This document shows positions 50,283-60,985 of a DNA stretch of 64,000 nt, one piece after another (positions within the stretch are counted from its first letter, which is position 1; every line of letters begins with the position of its first letter). This DNA comes from Steinernema hermaphroditum (taxonomy: Eukaryota; Nematoda; Chromadorea; Rhabditida; Steinernematidae): assembly GCA_030435675.1 (NCBI GenBank), contig CM059622.1, forward strand, positions 7,998,001 through 8,062,000, in the 5' to 3' direction. The notes under the pieces were generated by a model. That model had not been told where the DNA came from and searched no databases. It worked only from the letters and a program-made list of their open reading frames with translations. Both the position numbers and the translations under genes were made by a program.

Positions 50283-50904
50283 CTGTTGAAGACGGTGAAG
50301 GACAGTGAAAGATAATAAGTAATACCGTACATTTTCTTTTGCACACTTCTCCGCAAAGGTGCCTAGATACGGTTCGCTAGTGAAACACCATTGTCTATGC
50401 AGATTTCAGAATCAAGCAGCGAAGAAAGTGACAGCAGCGTCCGTCGTGGGTCCCGTCACGATGAGCTTGCTGTGTCAACTGCGCGGTACAATCGCGGAAG
50501 AATTCTATAAACACTGCAGAATTTGCATAAACCGTGTCGTTCATCAGGGAACTTTGTGTAGATAGCTTGGGGAAGGGACATGAGAAGGAAAATAACTGAA
50601 AAAAGCCAATGGCGTTTGTAGAAAGACAGATTGGGAATACGTACATCAAGCCTTTTCGTCTTTTCTTCGTTACTCTACCATATTTTGGTGATATATGCGG
50701 CTAGATGGGGGGGGGGGGGGGGGGAAACGAAAATGCACGCAAGCTTGTCGATGATCCTTTTGTATGGAGCTAAAGAACCTATCACAAATGTGGGGTCCTG
50801 TCACGATTGCCCTGGCGCGCCAATTCCACGATACGGGAGTCGTTTCGCAAGGGTGCTGTCGTTTCTTTTTAGTGATGCAAACGCATTGAAAAGGTTTCAG
50901 GTAA

Positions 50905-51035
50905 AAACAGCGACAAGGAAAAAACGGCGACAGGAAAAAACGACGACAAGGAAAAAACGGCGACGCGGGAAAAAACAGCGACGTGGAAAAACCAGCTACA
51001 GGGAAAAAACGGCGACAGGAAAAAACGGCGCGCAA
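50905..51035. repeat. 16-17-bp minisatellite (aaaaaacggcgacagg)n
   Basis: About eight imperfect units, beginning 45 bases outside the right arm of the Ulp1 element. Confidence 0.85.
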
Positions 51036-51420
51036 GTTAGATTATGTGTTTTACAGCCTGAAAGATGACCAGATTTTGCTCAAAATGAACAGAATAAGAC
51101 GCACGACCATTTGTGTGATTGATTCCTGTAAGGATAGATGATTTTACCAACGCTTTGGGGACATGTCTAGAGATTTGAGGTTGCTGGCAAGCGAAGTGAA
51201 CCCTGTTTTCATTTTTTGCGCATCGTCTAACACCCAGGCTTGGCTTAGGCTCCGGCTTAGGACTATGCCTAGAGATTTAAAGCGAGCCCGAAGGTCGAGC
51301 CCTGTAGTCTTAACAGCTTCGCTGATATCCTCATAATTTTGACGGCCTAAATTCCAAATTATGGAGTACTTCACAAGAAATGGGAGCTATAGTATCAGTA
51401 AGCAGGTTAAATTAGATCAA
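51036..51420. other. Non-coding interval
   Basis: No coding, RNA or transposon feature recognised; cctagagattt occurs twice about 100 bases apart. Confidence 0.4.
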
Positions 51421-51432
51421 TATGAATCGTAT

Positions 51433-51978
51433 AGTCTCACTCGTGTCGCGGTGGCGAGCGGTCGGTCCCTCCGGTCGCTCTCTGAGCGCCCGGTTGGTCA
51501 GACAGCAAATCCAGTGGCATGTATGAGTTTTCCGGCTTCCAGAGGGAATTGGGACACCCGGAAGCCGTAGTCCCACCACCGTTGACAACAAGATGTCCGA
51601 CGCCAGAAATCCGACGCCCGACGCTGCGTGAGATGTCATCCCGAAGGTCACCGACGCTCTGAGGACACCAATACTGAGGAAGACGCAACCCCCGAACCAC
51701 GGACTCATCTCTCCGTAGCAGATGCGAGCTCAGAAGCCTCCTCTGACGCAGAAGCCTCCTCAAACGCCCCGAGAAGAAGAAGTTCGGCCGCCATTTCCGG
51801 AGTTTCGCCGATTCGCAGATGCCCCGTGAAGCGCGCCGTCTCCCACCGGTTCGACGTCAACGCCGTGCCAGGAATGAAGCCGTCTACAAGTGATATCCTC
51901 TGTTGTCTATTAATCGGTGTCATGCAAGGCGTAACGCCTTTGATTCATGAAGTAAAATCGTGAAAAAAAAATGAATCG
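51433..51978 (+). mobile_element. Non-autonomous RTE-type retroelement (family S), copy 3
   Basis: Flanked by a 12-bp duplication tatgaatcgtat (51421-51432 and 51979-51990). The 3' end (gcaaggcgtaacgcctttgat, then aaaatcgtgaa units) matches the other copies, and the 5' part shares the cggtcgctctctgagcg-like head with copy 1. Confidence 0.82.
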
Positions 51979-52230
51979 TATGAATCGTATTGGAGTATCC
52001 CAATAATGAATCTTTCGTGGATACGGCCCCAGAACAGCCAGCAAAACTTGACGTGCACTTAAACTAAAAAAAATACAACAAACGCATCGCTAACAAGGGA
52101 ACATTTTAAGGTGCCACCAAAGGAATTGACTGAAAGCTACTGGCTACAAAACTTTTGCTCGCAGTATCGCTGCAAGCGGTTGCAGCGAGTTTGTTTGATT
52201 GTTTCGGATCGGAAAAGGCGGGAAACGAGA

Positions 52231-52320
52231 GCGGAAAAGCCCATTTCCGCTTCGCCTGTCCTCCAAACTGGCGACAATACAACAAGCAAACAAAGGGTTT
52301 GCTTTATTCAGTTCACGGAG
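52231..52320 (-). repeat. Split direct repeat B2
   Basis: 90 bases, the same as 53710-53799; it marks the 3' end of the element. Confidence 0.9.
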
Positions 52321-52479
52321 TAGTCTTAAACCATGCCATCACAAATAGCAAACTCCAAACAGTCAACAAACAATGAAAATAACAACAAATTACGAGCTAC
52401 ACGAGCCGTATAACAACCATGTCGACCAACAGCTACTAGACGACGGACAACAAGCCACAGTAAGGTCTTCTTGCATACG

Positions 52480-53460
52480 TCATTCAGCTTCTTTGTCCAC
52501 ATTCAGTCTTGCCAGGATAGACGACGCAATCGGGTTTGTTCGTTCTGAAGTTTCCACATAGGCTTTCAAAGTTTCGATCCGTTTCCAACGCCCGTGTCTC
52601 ATGACTTCGTCAATAGGAGCTCCGTCTTCTATCGCCTTCGTCGCTGCTCCTCCGCGGAAGCCGTGCAAGGTGATCTTCTCCGGCAAGCCAAGGCTCCGAG
52701 AAATGCGGTCCCATTCCTTCCGAGCTGCATCATACGACATTGCTCTGGAACAATTGTTGAAATTCGGGAAAACAAACTGGGACTTAGGTGCCGCCTCCAT
52801 CCATTTCTCCATCATCTTTACTGCACAACATCCTCCCGCTGCTCGTTGGACGACCACTGTTCTGTCCGGCCCATCTTTGTTTGTCTTGTCTCGTACTACC
52901 GTCAATGTCATGCGGTTCTCCAAGATCTTCACATCGCGCCACATGAGCTTGACACCTTCAGAAGGGCGAAGACAGCCAGCGTAAAGAACAGTCACCAGTG
53001 TTTGAATTCGACGGTCCCTAAGTTCCGACACTTGCCATTGAGCTACCAACCGCATATCGTTCTCGGAGATCTTCGATCGGTGGGTTGGCGTCCTTCCATC
53101 TCTGCGAAAACCTTCCAACAAAGTTGATAACCAGATGGAATCAGCTGGATTCTCCTCTGGCCCGAATTTAAAGAACCACTTGAGAGCTGCCGCAGACGTC
53201 TGAACAGATGCTGATGAGCTTGACTTGTAGAAATGCTCAGCCAGGAACGCCACAACGTCCTCTGCAGTTGCTCTGCTGACTTCTCGCTGAGTAATCCATG
53301 TCTTAAAGTTGCGAACCACTCTGGTATAGACTTGAATTGTTGATGGAGCCCGGGACGCGCGGAGCTTCGACGCTGCTTGACGAGCCACCTCTGTCGATGT
53401 GCGCTCTTCGACTGCCCGTATAATAGCTCCGAAGGGATCTAAACAGATACCTATAAACAA
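52480..53460 (-). CDS. Tyrosine recombinase of the PAT-like element, up to 326 aa
   Basis: A single open frame. The N-terminal SAM-like DNA-binding region (about 35-125: STIQVYTRVVRNFKTWITQR, TAEDVVAFLAEHF) is followed by the catalytic domain with the full phage-integrase signature: Arg in YAGCLRPSEGVKLMW, HxxR in LHGFRGGAA, His in RHGRWKR, and the nucleophile Tyr in TLKAYVETSE. It would recombine the circular DNA intermediate into the genome. The frame looks intact. Unusually, it lies between repeats A2 and B2. The true start is uncertain; the frame's first codons may be upstream of the real initiation site. Confidence 0.88.
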   Translation of the reverse strand: MFIGICLDPFGAIIRAVEERTSTEVARQAASKLRASRAPSTIQVYTRVVRNFKTWITQREVSRATAEDVVAFLAEHFYKSSSSASVQTSAAALKWFFKFGPEENPADSIWLSTLLEGFRRDGRTPTHRSKISENDMRLVAQWQVSELRDRRIQTLVTVLYAGCLRPSEGVKLMWRDVKILENRMTLTVVRDKTNKDGPDRTVVVQRAAGGCCAVKMMEKWMEAAPKSQFVFPNFNNCSRAMSYDAARKEWDRISRSLGLPEKITLHGFRGGAATKAIEDGAPIDEVMRHGRWKRIETLKAYVETSERTNPIASSILARLNVDKEAE

Positions 53461-53493
53461 TCAACGCCGACCTAAAGCTGGGAGGGCGGGTGG

Positions 53494-53676
53494 AACACTT
53501 CTAGAATAGATCAACTAACGACTACTCGTTTGAACTGTTTAGCAAGATGAAGAAATTCAAACGAATTTCGCCCTTTACCCCTAACCTAAACGCCGAACCT
53601 ACGACAAATCGTCTCAGCAAATCGAGCTGAGACACAACGCCAGTTTTGTCGGCGCGCTACGCGGAAATCAACCTTT
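53494..53676 (-). repeat. Split direct repeat A2
   Basis: 183 bases, the same as 56671-56853 apart from a rare substitution (aacgccgaa against aacaccgaa). Confidence 0.9.
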
Positions 53677-53709
53677 CCGCTACGTGGCTCCGCTGCGTTA
53701 CGCCACTCC

Positions 53710-53799
53710 GCGGAAAAGCCCATTTCCGCTTCGCCTGTCCTCCAAACTGGCGACAATACAACAAGCAAACAAAGGGTTTGCTTTATTCAGTTCACGGAG
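53710..53799 (-). repeat. Split direct repeat B1
   Basis: Copy of B2; separated from A2 by 33 bases that would correspond to the junction region. Confidence 0.9.
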
Positions 53800-53807
53800 C
53801 AAGACGC

Positions 53808-55388
53808 CTAAAGTGCGCAGTTTATATACAAGAAGCAGAAGGGAAAGTGAGAATAAGGTTCGTTGAAGGTCGAGTTCTCGTACGTCGAAGGCGTGAAGAT
53901 CTCCGAACCTTCTGCAAACCATATGACATCCTTAACAAACCATCTCCAACCTTGCCCTTCCCAGACCGTTGGGAAGAACAGATGAGATGGCCAATACGGG
54001 ATCCCTAATATGGCACTAGCTCGTTGCCGCAATAAGTGGGCCACTACACGTGGAACGAGACGCGGTGGGGGAACGGCCCAAACGAACTCATTGTTCCACG
54101 AAGAAGCAAAGCCGTCCACTCCTTCACTGCCGATGTCCGCATATCTAGACAAAAAGCGCTCACATTTCGCGTTCCGGCTATTGGCAAACGCATCCAGCGA
54201 TGGCTGACCCCACTGTTGCACGCAAAAATCAAAGATCTCCTTTCGAATGCCCCAATCATCCCTATCTAATAATCTGCTGGCTTCATCTGCCAAGACATTG
54301 CTGTCTCTTGGCACCCAAATCGGGTCCAATTCCGAGCCAATGCTTTCCATGAAATCAAAAATATCCTCGGCCAATTCCTGCAACTTTTCAATAGGACTAC
54401 CCTTGTTAACTATGCTCACGGCCGCTTGGTTGTCAATCTGAACGCGGACCCGCGTCCCTTTAAGTTCATTACAAAACGCCTTGATCGCAAACCGAACTGC
54501 TGCTACCTCCCTGAAGGCACTGGATTCGGCTCTTTCATGAGGCTTAAAATTCATGTTCGTTCTTACGGTTGTTCCATTCTGGAGCCACATAACTGCTCCC
54601 ATCCCCGTAGCTGATGCATCAGTGGCCAAACGACGCGTAGACAATTCAACCTCCAAAGATTTACTATTCCGTTTCCTGGCGTTCTGCCACCACCACCTAA
54701 GATCGCGAACCTCCTCCCTAGCTAGTGTTTGTTTGGCACGCGCTGGCAGATGCTCCATCTGCTTCAGGACTGCATGCAAACTGCGTGCTTTTAATGAAGC
54801 TACTGGACCAAAAATAAAGCCGGTCGAGGCGATGGTTCCCGCCAGCTTCATTCTTTCCTCTTTGCTAGGAGACTCCTTTTGCAGGATGTCCACAATTTTT
54901 CCTTCCAACCTAGTTAATCGCTTTTCGGTCAAGCTGACTGAAAAATTATCTAGGTTAATCACGAATCCCAACCAGGAGAGGTTCTGAACCGGTTCCCAGA
55001 TACATTTTTCGTCCGCTGTGACTACACCCGCGGCCCGCAGATCCTTGCGTATTGTTTCGACATATGACACGCATAACCGCTCCGATGGAGCGAATATCAA
55101 CCCGTCATCCAAATACAGCGCGCAATTTATGCTGCTCTCACGCCATTTATGCAGCAAAGGCCGAAATAACTTGGTAAAAATCATAGGTGCCGGAGCTAGT
55201 CCAAAGGGAAGCACGTTAAATACAAAATACTCTCCTTCCCATTCAATACCGAGGAACGTTCTGTCCTCCTGACGAATATCCACGTGATGATATCCCGACT
55301 TCATGTCGAAACATGACATGTAGCCACCTTTCGGTAGCATCGCCACCACATTCTCCAAACGCTCAAAAGTCACGGATTTTACCTCCAA
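53808..55388 (-). CDS. Reverse transcriptase-RNase H of the PAT-like element
   Basis: An open frame of 526 codons. The RT fingers/palm read CFDMKSGYHHVDI, LPFGLAPAPMIFTKL and the catalytic ALYLDDGLIFA (YLDD). Then comes LSWLGFVINL, typical of DIRS-order RTs, and a connection leading to an RNase H domain: LATDASATGMGAVMWL, AVRFAIKAF, VRVQIDNQAAVSIV and RDSNVLADEASRL. The frame continues upstream of 55388 to about 55440 (PRLVIDLSWLND); the RT N-terminus (ELKSLIQTRAISLVK, RVVSPM) is one frame away at 55440-55800. The shift near 55445 may be a mutation or a recoding site. The gene ends 9 bases before repeat B1. Confidence 0.87.
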   Translation of the reverse strand: MEVKSVTFERLENVVAMLPKGGYMSCFDMKSGYHHVDIRQEDRTFLGIEWEGEYFVFNVLPFGLAPAPMIFTKLFRPLLHKWRESSINCALYLDDGLIFAPSERLCVSYVETIRKDLRAAGVVTADEKCIWEPVQNLSWLGFVINLDNFSVSLTEKRLTRLEGKIVDILQKESPSKEERMKLAGTIASTGFIFGPVASLKARSLHAVLKQMEHLPARAKQTLAREEVRDLRWWWQNARKRNSKSLEVELSTRRLATDASATGMGAVMWLQNGTTVRTNMNFKPHERAESSAFREVAAVRFAIKAFCNELKGTRVRVQIDNQAAVSIVNKGSPIEKLQELAEDIFDFMESIGSELDPIWVPRDSNVLADEASRLLDRDDWGIRKEIFDFCVQQWGQPSLDAFANSRNAKCERFLSRYADIGSEGVDGFASSWNNEFVWAVPPPRLVPRVVAHLLRQRASAILGIPYWPSHLFFPTVWEGQGWRWFVKDVIWFAEGSEIFTPSTYENSTFNEPYSHFPFCFLYINCAL

Positions 55389-55721
55389 AAAATCATTTAA
55401 CCATGAAAGATCAATGACAAGCCGTGGTTTGGTACTACTGCCATGGGACTAACTACCCGTGGCTTCGTTTTAACCAAACTAATTGCCCGTGTTTGGATCA
55501 AAGACTTCAATTCCGCACACACAAATTCCTTATCCCGTTGATTCATGCAGGCGTTTTTCTTAAAAAATGACGAAATACATGCATTCGCCTTAAAGGGCAA
55601 TGCGAATCCGTTTCGAATCACATGTAAAATCCATTCTGGCGCCTCCAACTCCTCCCAAAACCTGATGTTATCCCTTAGCTTACCGACGACTGAGACGTCC
55701 GACGAACAACATAGCTGCGAA

Positions 55722-56459
55722 TCACTGTCGCGACGGTCCTTGAGGGCACTTGTTGGAATAGTGCCCGAAACCCTTGCACTGGAAGCACATCGGTTGATTC
55801 GGTCCTCGTGGATACGGTGACACAGCGTTGAGATTTCCGAAACCAGCGCTAACTTGCTGCTGCAACAGCTGGACTTGAGCCGACAGGCTGGCATAGGAGT
55901 TGTCCCTTGAGTTCCACGTGACGGAAGCGCGGGATCCGCTTCCGCCACCCTGTCGAAAGGGGTAGTTCCGCTTCCGCCCCAACGGGTTCTTAAACGACGC
56001 TGCCGTCAATACCGGATTTGCTCGAGCTGCTTCTAAGTCGATGAACTTCTCCAAGGCTTCTGAAACAACCTGCGCCAGTGGCTTGTCCGGATTGGCTTGC
56101 AGCCTATCATCCACATAGGGGAAGAAACTAGGGCAGGCGTCACCCTTTCGGAGCATCACGTTCCTCGCCTTCATGTCTTCTAACAATGCAGTCACCGCCG
56201 TATTATCTTCGATCGACGAGCTCATCTGCTCAAGCCGTTTGATCCAATCACTATTGAGCTTATACTGGCGATCCAAACCGGAACTTCTCAGTGGCTTCTC
56301 TGAGATCGCAGCAGGCTGCTGGCTCGATGCCATCTGGTCCGACAGTCGTTTCATCAAGACGGCCATTTGGCTCTGCGTTTCCAACAATTGGCTCTGGATA
56401 GCTTGCATGCTGTCCACCTTTTCCTCCAAGGTGGAAGCGGCCTCATCGTGCTCGCTCAT
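55722..56459 (-). CDS. Gag of the PAT-like element, about 245 aa
   Basis: Starting from the ATG at 56459 (MSEHDEAASTLEEKVDSMQ), the N-terminal 60 residues form a coiled coil, the middle (about 65-165) is helical and hydrophilic, followed by a glycine- and serine-rich stretch and a single CCHC zinc knuckle (CFQCKGFGHYSNKC) close to the stop. This is the expected Gag layout of DIRS-order elements. The RT frame overlaps its 3' end by about 80-100 bases, in a different frame. No internal break is seen. Confidence 0.82.
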   Translation of the reverse strand: MSEHDEAASTLEEKVDSMQAIQSQLLETQSQMAVLMKRLSDQMASSQQPAAISEKPLRSSGLDRQYKLNSDWIKRLEQMSSSIEDNTAVTALLEDMKARNVMLRKGDACPSFFPYVDDRLQANPDKPLAQVVSEALEKFIDLEAARANPVLTAASFKNPLGRKRNYPFRQGGGSGSRASVTWNSRDNSYASLSAQVQLLQQQVSAGFGNLNAVSPYPRGPNQPMCFQCKGFGHYSNKCPQGPSRQ

Positions 56460-56670
56460 GATTACCTGCAACACGCTGCAAACTTTACCGAGTTGTCACA
56501 GGCGACAAACTCCACTTTGCGTTAACACGCACGAACAAAATCGCCAACAAGCTGAATCCCAGCTGAGTTCCTCTGGAACCAAGTGCACACCAACCGGTGT
56601 GATTCAAATCGCAACGCGATACACTCAAGCAAAACACCCAAGAGTACAAAACACCACCTTCCTAATAGTA

Positions 56671-56853
56671 AACACTTCTAGAATAGATCAACTAACGACT
56701 ACTCGTTTGAACTGTTTAGCAAGATGAAGAAATTCAAACGAATTTCGCCCTTTACCCCTAACCTAAACACCGAACCTACGACAAATCGTCTCAGCAAATC
56801 GAGCTGAGACACAACGCCAGTTTTGTCGGCGCGCTACGCGGAAATCAACCTTT
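56671..56853 (-). repeat. Split direct repeat A1
   Basis: Marks the 5' end of the element; copy of A2. Confidence 0.9.
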
Positions 56854-57455
56854 TCAAAGTAAATAGGGTTTACAGTGGCGGCCATATAAATAGGCGCATC
56901 TCTTAGGTAAAGTTCCAATTGCCGATTTACTCTAGATTTTCAAAGGCTGGAACTAAACCGAAGGCAGTTTCAGATGTGCAATTTATCAGGCTACAAAATG
57001 CTCCTATTTATTTTCCGTTCAGGACCCACCATGCAGACAGGGAATGTAATACATTCGGTCGACTCAGATTTGGCGCGGCCATATAAATAGGCGCACCTGG
57101 AGTTCCACCATTTTCTGTGTGTTTTTTGATGAATTTTTCGCCTGGTTTCGTTTTATTCTTTATGCTATGCTATTTCTGCTGTCAATTTTGTATTTAATTT
57201 CACCAGAACAGGGGAAGAGGTTAACATATCACGCCCCAAAAGAGTCCCCATGCCGGTACCCTAAGGAACGAAGATACTTCCAGTAGAAGAATCGCCGAGA
57301 AAATGGCAATCTCGGGGAAGAATGCACGAAACACTGGGGAAACGGCATAGAATAACGTAGTATACCTGAATAGGGCCGTAGGAAGCCGCAACTCACGAAA
57401 AAGGACGGTCTTTATCAATAGGAAGATCATGCGGATCTCATAGGCAGATCGAAAA

Positions 57456-57900
57456 ATGTCTTTTTCTGGTGTAGTATCCAATTTCGGTCCGGTTTTTGGG
57501 CTTAGCGTAAGTGCGAGGGCTGCTCTACAACGTATAAACGAAGTGGGAGTGACAGAATGCGTTGCAAGTAAAAAACTGAGGCGTATCCAATACAAACCGA
57601 CAAGTCCGCATGGCTTCCGCCAAGCAGCACGTCTACTAGCGACCCGTAGACAAGGCCAAATTACTTTTTATGGCCGAATCCAACTTCAGTCGTCTAATGT
57701 AGTCGGAATAACGTACATATGACGGTGCATAGGAGAAGAATTCGATCCGGTGCATACGGAGGCCACAATCAAGCATGACGGTGGTTCTACAATAGTGGGA
57801 GTTGGCGTCCGGCGGTCCGGGATCCATCCGATTTTTCACATTGAAGGCGTTCTTGATGGCCAGAAGTTCATAAATGACGTGGAGAGTGTGTTGTAACCAC
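57456..57900 (+). pseudogene. Tc1-like transposase fragment
   Basis: After a stretch with HTH-like residues (ARAALQRINEVGVTE), a second frame reads VHTEATIKHDGGSTIVGVGV and HIEGVLDGQKFINDVESVL, the segment between the first two catalytic acids of Tc1-type transposases, ending in a stop. Frameshifts and stops show it is dead. Confidence 0.6.
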
Positions 57901-58326
57901 GCACAGCCCAAAAAACCCGACCGAAATTGGATACCTCACCATAAAACCGACTTTTTTCGGTTTGCCTTCGAGATCTGGACGATCTTCCTATCGAAATAGA
58001 TGGCCCTTTTTCATGGCTTGAGCATGCTTACGGTACTCTCCAGGTTTCCTCCGTTATTCTACACTGTATTCGCAGTGTTTCGTGCAACCCACTCCGAGAT
58101 TTTCAGTTTTTCGGCGATTCTTCTCCGGGAAGTATCGTCGTTCTTCGGTGTGTTGGCATGGGTGCGCTTTTAGGGCGTTATATTTTTACCTCTTCCCATG
58201 TTTTAAATACAGGGTGTCCCATAAATACTATCACGCGTAAAACCACTCATGACTTTTCACAGAACGCACAAACCGGCCCGTTTTATGTACCATTTGAAAG
58301 CGCAGAAGATTCTAAACAAGATACAA

Positions 58327-58842
58327 TCAATCGCATTCACAATGACTTCCTTCTGCGGCAATGCAAGCGTCCAAACGTTTCCGGAAATCCTTCAAAATGG
58401 CCGCGATCATTTCTGGGGTGATTTCTTCCGAGGCTTTCTCCAGAGCGCGTTTCAGGGAGTCGATGGACTTGTGCTTGATAGCACACGGCTTCTTCTCCAT
58501 GATCCCCCAGATTGCGTAGTCGAGCGAGTTCAAATGAGGGGAATTGGACGGCCAAACGTTCTTCGTCCAGAAGCCCGGGAGGCTGGCCTCGCACCACTCC
58601 AGCGTCTTCTTCGCTCCGTGGGCCGGGGCCCAGTCCTGTTGCAGCCTCCAGTCGATGTTTTCGGCGTTCTCCTCGGCCCATGGAAGCACGACGCCTTCCA
58701 AAATCATCTCCCGGTAGGTGTCCGCGTTGATTTTGACGCCTTTGGGGATGAAAACCAGCTTGGTCTTCTCCAAACCGGAAATCTCCCCAGACCATGACCG
58801 ACTTCGGGAAATGGGTGTTTTCGGCTTTGACAATGCGCGGGG
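58327..58842 (-). pseudogene. mariner transposase, C-terminal half
   Basis: Contains LVFIPKGVKINADTYREMIL, LQQDWAPAHGAKKT with the second catalytic Asp, WPSNSPHLNSLDYAIWG with the third (NSLD), and a helical tail ending at a stop. A frame change near the 5' side (where MVWGDF can be read in another frame) breaks it, and the N-terminal half lies beyond the MULE insertion. Confidence 0.82.
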
Positions 58843-58855
58843 AGTCTTTCGATTA

Positions 58856-60985
58856 TGGGAAAACTCCGCGGATGGTAAATTCCACGGATGGTAAATTCCG
58901 CGGAGTGGGTAAATTCCGTGGATGGTAAATTCCGCGGATGGAAAACTTCGCGGATGGTAAATTCCGCGGATGGAAAATTCCGCGGATGGAAAATTCCGCG
59001 GATGGGAAAACTCCGCGGATGGTAAATTCCGCGGATGGGAAATTCCGCGGATGGTAAATTCCGCGGATGGTAAACTCCGCGGATTATCAGGTAAACTTCA
59101 AAGATTTCGCAAATTTTCGCAATTAAACAGTGGAAGTAGCAGGTTTATCAAATAACAGTGAAAACAGTGTAACAAAATGGAAGTTGTCAGTAATGGAAGA
59201 GCGAATCATCGTGAGCTACATCGTCGGAAAACAGATCGGAAGGCGCTATGAATAATTCAGGGAACGAGCCAACGGAAATACTCCAGCTCAGAGCCGCCTC
59301 CTCCAAATACGGCGCAATGTTTGAAGAAGACTGTGTGACCTGTACAGGAGCTAGAGCACTGTCGACAGCAACACCCTCAAAGTTATCGTCTTCTAAAGGT
59401 CCTTCTGAAAATGTGCCGTATGTAAGTCGTTTTGATAAAACCCTACCATTGAAGCCTTCGTCTTCATCGGAATCACCTTCTTCTGTACTTTCGTCTTAAT
59501 CGGAATCATCTTCTTCTGTCTCAGAATGGACTTGACGTTCGTTTTCCTCAGTGAATCCATGTAACTCAAGAACGCCGTCATGTATCTGTTCCAAACGCCG
59601 CTTCGGCAAGGCGAGATAAGCGTGATAGCGACAGAACCTATCAACAAACTAAACAAGCGAGATTACAACACATAACTAGTCTTACCGTTGAAGATGGAGA
59701 TGGTGAATCCATTAAGTGAGCTTCCAGGATCATTGCAGCATGTCCAGCCTTGATGCTCTTCTCGATGTCAATTTTACGGCGACGCGCTATAAGTCGGTGT
59801 CCTTCTTGAAGCTGGTGCCCTTCGGTGGAATTTTCCAAGGCGAATAGACGGAAGTGATGGAGAAATACGTTAACTGGCGGATGTTGTGAGCCGAAAATCT
59901 CATGGAAACGCCGATGGAAACCTTCAACGTGGTTTGTACGTTAACGTTAAAAACGGACACAAAGCTGTAAACCTGCTGGTAACTTGGCGGGGCGTACTTA
60001 TAGTTGCCGTCGAGCACGATGCAATCTGACCGCCATAGGTTACGAAGAGCGTGGGCGTCACAGAAGATGTGTACTGAGTAGTCTTCTTCCGAATGTAGAA
60101 GCCATTGATTCTCTGTTTGTTCAAGGTGACCCACCGCTGGACTTAAAACAGTCTGCAAGAAACGCACTGACAGGACTCAATAGTAAATATGTGCGTACCT
60201 TGAAGCATTCGGGAATCTTTCCGGAATCCGCCTTCGGGTATGCCTTACGCGCGTGGTTTTGGTATGTTCTTCTTGCTGTCCGCTTACTCGGGAAGTTTAG
60301 TCTCACGTTATGGGCTTCCTCCTCGCTTCTAGCGTTAGCAGAGACGACGCGTAATGCTTGTTGGTGGGCCACTGACGCCGTTCGTGGATCGCTTTCAAGA
60401 GCCTGAGATGTAACCCTAAATCGATAGTCGATAAAATGAGCAAGTTCGGCATTGCTTACAGGTATGTTTGACGAGAAGCAACTTTTTTGGTCTCGATTTC
60501 AATGTTCATGTGTCCGCTGCAGCCGTGGTTTGAATCGGGGTCTGTGATCCAGACAGCGCCATCTTCAAAAGTGCTAGTCTTCGCATGTGCGCAACGTTCA
60601 AAATGGTCCCCATTGGCCTTCCGGTTACGATTTGCCTTCTCGCAGGAAGTACATCTCAACTTCGCCGATCCATCTTTGTTGACAACGTCTTTTCGGAATT
60701 AAAAGGTAACTCCACTGTGGATGACACTCTCGAAGAGTGCAATGCGGCGCTGCCTATCGGAGATCCCCAAGATAACAACTTGATTCATTTAAATCTGAAA
60801 ACACAATAAAATCAGTCGAGATATAGTGACAGAAACACGAGAATTGAGGCGATCCAGAATCATTTCGCGTAATTCGACCGCGGAATTTACCCTCTCTGCG
60901 GAATTTACCCTCTCCGCGGAATTTACCATCCGCGGAATTTTCCCATCCGCGGAATTTTCCCATCCGCGGAGTTTTCCCATCCGCG

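Larger units (their letters stand above)
48715..50858. mobile_element. 2.1-kb inverted-repeat element carrying a Ulp1-type protease gene
   Basis: Bases 48715-48901 and 50669-50858 are inverted copies with moderate divergence (cagcaccctcgcgaaa at the outer left against ttcgcaagggtgctg at the outer right; acgcaagcttgtcgatgat shared near the middle). A run of 17 G interrupts the right arm at 50708-50724. Between the arms lies a multi-exon minus-strand gene for a cysteine protease. No transposase is present and no target duplication is apparent. It fits a non-autonomous DNA transposon that carries or captured the protease. Confidence 0.7.
52231..56853 (-). mobile_element. PAT-like tyrosine-recombinase retrotransposon, about 4.6 kb
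   Basis: In element (minus) orientation: repeat A1 (56853-56671), gag, reverse transcriptase/RNase H, B1 (53799-53710), A2 (53676-53494), tyrosine recombinase, B2 (52320-52231). A copies are 183 bp and B copies 90 bp, each pair nearly identical in the same orientation: the split direct repeats of PAT/Ngaro-type DIRS-order elements, which integrate with a recombinase instead of a DDE integrase. Long open frames remain in all genes, with a gag/RT frame change and one further shift near 55445. PAT itself was first found in a nematode. Confidence 0.88.
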
